Part shown: piece after piece, positions 19,140 to 21,624 of the stretch
How positions within the stretch are numbered: position 1 is the stretch's first letter
Layout of the letters: the number at the start of each line of letters is the position of its first letter
Assembly (NCBI GenBank): GCA_024364805.1
Contig: CM044489.1
Location: forward strand, 140,936,631-140,958,254
DNA length: 21,624 bases
Direction of reading: 5' to 3'
DNA from: Euprymna scolopes
Lineage: Eukaryota > Mollusca > Cephalopoda > Sepiida > Sepiolidae
Translations under genes and position numbers: made by a program
Notes under the pieces: generated by a model
Databases searched by the model: none
Seen by the model: only the letters and a program-made list of their open reading frames with translations
What the model was told of the DNA's origin: nothing

Positions 19140-19574
19140 AAATTTATCTCATCATCATGACTGGCTCCTTGCCCGAACCAATGTGACTCTTCCTCTCCAG
19201 AATTGCCTGTCTTCCATCAGTTTCTTCAGATCAGGTTAACAGTTGGCGTCGTGTGCTATTTGCTGGATGTATGAGGATCTAGGTCGTCCTTTGCTTTCGC
19301 GCCCGTGTCGTGGAGTCTATAGCAATACATCACTAATTCATGTTTGCTCCTCAGACAATAACCAGCAAATCGTAGGCGTCTTTCTGATGGTATTATATAT
19401 GGCAGGTAGGTTGCCATAAAGTTGCTGCTTCGTGGGATGATTTTGCCAAGATATATTTAATATTGTTCTTAGCATACGGGTGTATGTGCCGTCTAGTTTT
19501 CTTTCCAATATTTTGGTGAGTGTCCAGGTTGTAGCACTGTAAACAAGGACAGACTCTACCACTGCCCTGAAGAA
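19140..19574 (-). mobile_element. RTE-like LINE, 3' part
   Basis: The minus strand reads FFRAVVESVLVYSATTWTLT, then KILERKLDGTYTRMLRTILN, SWQNHPTKQQLYGNLP and, after a frameshift, RRLRFAGYCLRSKHEL. Further on come GRPRSSYIQQIAHDANC and LKKLMEDRQFWRGRV. This is the post-polymerase C-terminal region of RTE-like non-LTR elements. It ends in a short ATG/ATGATG tail next to 19140, as in RTE-type 3' ends. The copy is 5'-truncated, frameshifted and has stops. Its 5' edge abuts an inverted piece of the same element. Confidence 0.8.
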
Positions 19575-19750
19575 CTGGAGATCAGGGCTCTGGTTGGATC
19601 AACACTGAAAGAAGTCGCCGAGTTCACGTATCTGGGCAGCAACATATCTTCCACAGAAAGAGATATCGAAATTCGCATCTCAAAAGCATGTACCGCATTA
19701 TATGGGCTGCGTTAAGTATGGACTTCGGAACTAACTAACAAAACTGAACA
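19575..19750 (+). mobile_element. RTE-like LINE, inverted adjacent segment
   Basis: The plus strand reads LEIRALVGSTLKEVAEFTYL, then GSNISSTERDIEIRISKACT and, after an in-frame stop, VWTSELTNKT. In intact relatives this block lies directly upstream of FFRAVVES, which is where the minus-strand piece at 19574 begins. The two pieces therefore belong to one element with its 5' part turned round, the layout left by twin priming. Sequence right of 19750 no longer matches. The hexamer TTATCT near both outer edges (about 19145 and 19753) could be part of a target-site duplication. Confidence 0.75.
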
Positions 19751-19929
19751 CTTATCTAAATGGGTATCAAAAGTAACTATCCTGCCTTCAGTAACAGTTA
19801 TCTTTTTGACTACTGCTTCATTGTTGTCTATTATAATGCATTTTTTATTTAACTTTTGGATGCAAATCCGCCCAGCAATTGCCCCACTTGATGTAAGGAG
19901 CAAAACAATGCTAATTCAAGGCGAAAAAA
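19751..19929. other. Spacer between two LINE fragments
   Basis: AT-rich spacer; a minus-strand open frame here (19712-19903) has no domain signature. Confidence 0.4.
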
Positions 19930-20570
19930 AAATAGCCAACGATAAGTGTATACTGGACATGGAATGTGAGGATTAAAGGACCAAATAAAGAAAGCTAGAG
20001 TTACAACGGTACCGAAAGTTACTCAAGGTTCATATATTCTACCTCCTCAAGAACACAGCAAATGCGGACTCTGGAGATAAAAAGACGAAACAATAAGTCA
20101 CACAAGTGAATATCGTAAACTATCTCAGAAAGAATAAGAATAGACGCAACTAGGTGGGGAAGACAATTATGAACTATGCAAAAAAACTGCATCTGGGGCA
20201 TACAGACAAATGATATAAACACAAACCTGTAGCAGCACTTGAAAACGGAAATCATAAAATCTTATGGGACATGGAGGCCCAAACGAATAAACCCATCCAA
20301 CGAAGGAGACCGGACGTCGTCATAATTATCAATCGTAAATTTCACCGTTCCAGCAGACCACAAGTTGAACATTCAGAAGACATAGAAGTAAATACAGAGA
20401 GATGAGAGAGATCTGGAATAAAGGCATGATGACACCAATAATCGTAGGAGCACTAAAAACAATCCCGGAAATCTTTAAAAAAAGAATGGGAGAAATTGGA
20501 ATTAGAGGATAGGCAGAGAAGATACAATAGACAGCAATAAGGAAAGCCCTTAAATATTAACTACTTCCAC
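19930..20570 (+). mobile_element. C-terminal part of a non-LTR retrotransposon with RPD nuclease-like motif
   Basis: The plus strand near 20226-20330 reads PVAALENGNHKILWDMEAQT, then NKPIQRRRPDVVIII. After frame changes VPADHKLNI (about 20350) and EIWNKGMMTPIIVGALKTIP (about 20410-20470) follow, then KKRMGEIGIRG and AEKIQ.TAIRKALKY before a stop at 20568-20570. In intact elements this region reads as RRPD(I/V)VV, ID(I/V)A(I/V)P.D, EK..KY..L, V(V/I)GALG..., I...IQK.AL and closes the protein. The RPD...D pattern resembles a restriction-like endonuclease fold; that role is inference. Similarity upstream of 20200 is weak, so the left edge is approximate. Several frameshifts and stops are present. 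Confidence 0.7.
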
Positions 20571-21181
20571 ACCTTAAAATAAAATTAAAAGTGTAATGTC
20601 GGCAGAGACTCGCACCACACAAAATCGAGAATAGTCTAGGATGATGGAAAGACCGAGGAGAGAAAGCACTAACCAGAACTTCACTGGATGTTAACAATGA
20701 AGATTGGGATCTTAGGGGAGGCTTATTGCCACTCAAATTCCAGTGAAGACCAATGCTCACTTCCAGCGAGAAATCAATGGAAAGCGGCTGTTGCGATAAT
20801 GTGAATTCAGTTCGCAAAGGTTATCGAAAGAGGTGGAGAGTACTGGAAATATGGAGAGACTTGGTGTCACCTAGACTCCAGGAAACATCACCGGTTATTG
20901 GCAGTGATTGATCACTGTGTGAGAACTTATAACAGCAGCAGCAGTTATAAGTTGAGACGTATGGACAGAACAGGACTTCAGACAAGACACGAGCTGGAGA
21001 TGCTTTGTTTTAGAGAAAAAAAAGCTACGTGTTCAATTAGGGAAAGACACTTCGGAATCAATCAGATCGATGAATTATGATATATTTACAAGTGAAATCC
21101 ATTCTGCGAGTTTCTTTCATAAAAAATTACCGTTAGTTAAGATAATGCTTTATAAAAAGGTAAAAAAAACGAGTTTAGCGG

Positions 21182-21216
<35 letters not shown>

Positions 21217-21624
21217 GCTACTTTACTATTTCTACTTGTGACATCGTTAAACAATTTTCTACAAGACCCTCTTCACATAATAAATAAATGCATATTAAAA
21301 AATCGGAATAGTTCGTTGAAATAAATTAATGCGTAAAGAACCAAATCATTCTTCTGCTATATTGAAAATCGGATTCTTTTTTCGTGCGTAATAAAATATT
21401 TTGTCATGCTTTTTTTTAGGGTGACTTTAGGATAAAGGATTTAAAGTAAAATGAAATCGAGATCAGTCATTGCTTTGTAGATCAGAGTCTATTGTTAGAA
21501 ATGAGGAAATATAGAAAAAAAAACAAAAAAAAACGGAATGCCTTACCTAACGAAGGACAACGAAAGAAAAGCATTTAGTCCCCCCCCTCGACAGTAATAG
21601 CGAATATATGCATGTCTACTTATA
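20571..21624. other. Downstream DNA, (TTA)n tract, no gene recognised
   Basis: From 20571 to about 21060 composition is balanced, and it may be more decayed retroelement. Open frames at minus 20557-20817 and plus 20898-21080 have no domain. A (TTA)n microsatellite lies at 21184-21215, and it gives the poly-Tyr run in the frame 21070-21324. The rest is AT-rich. Confidence 0.45.
21184..21215. repeat. (TTA)n microsatellite
   Basis: An uninterrupted TTA trinucleotide tract. Confidence 0.95.

Noticed and set aside
21070-21324. An 84-codon open frame with a poly-Tyr run
   Set aside because: It is produced by the (TTA)n tract at 21184-21215.
1-21624. Search for CRISPR arrays, tRNA or rRNA genes, retroviral or LTR-type elements and toxin genes
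   Set aside because: No regularly spaced repeats, no cloverleaf with a GTTCGA-type loop, no rRNA blocks, and no paired long terminal repeats or virus-type protein motifs were seen by eye on either strand.

Overview
This is about 21.6 kb of AT-rich, intron- and transposon-dominated DNA from an animal, most probably an invertebrate. The signs are abundant (AT)n, (CT)n and (TTA)n microsatellites, fragments of animal mariner, jockey-like and RTE-like transposons, Helitron-like ends, and no compact gene array. I cannot separate mollusc (for example cephalopod) from arthropod on this evidence. No complete gene, tRNA, rRNA or CRISPR array is visible. Most open frames here are chance AT-rich runs.

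Layout. At 1-7.5 kb there is a cluster of short Helitron-like non-autonomous elements. They are recognised by TC...CTAG ends and insertion between A and T. They include a head-to-tail pair (3368-4148) and three related copies (about 1195-1791, 6163-7010, 7015-7522). One copy carries a 259-bp short repeat flanked by a 12-bp target-site duplication. A second copy of that short repeat lies at 8784-9043. A foldback with two ~100-bp arms occupies 9822-10130. From 10.2 to 12.5 kb little is recognisable. At 12.52-13.06 kb is an internally deleted mariner.

The only candidate host gene is on the minus strand at 13.8-14.9 kb. A 150-bp exon of phase 1-1 (14015-14164) encodes the second half of a CUB domain. 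A weaker candidate exon (14678-14793) may hold the first half. The surrounding DNA would then be introns of a secreted or membrane-bound CUB protein.

From 15.1 to 20.6 kb transposon debris is dense: a diverged repeat pair, two Helitron-like 3' ends facing each other as a hairpin, a ~330-bp mariner-derived miniature element, a near full-length Hsmar1-like mariner with TA duplications (17213-18448), the 3' end of a jockey/CR1-like LINE (18490-19052), an RTE-like LINE with a 5' inversion of the twin-priming kind (19140-19750), and the C-terminal part of another LINE with an RPD-type nuclease-like motif (about 19930-20570). The last kilobase is AT-rich with a (TTA)n tract.

No cooperating gene system was found. 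The most informative content is the structure of the mobile elements and the CUB exon.
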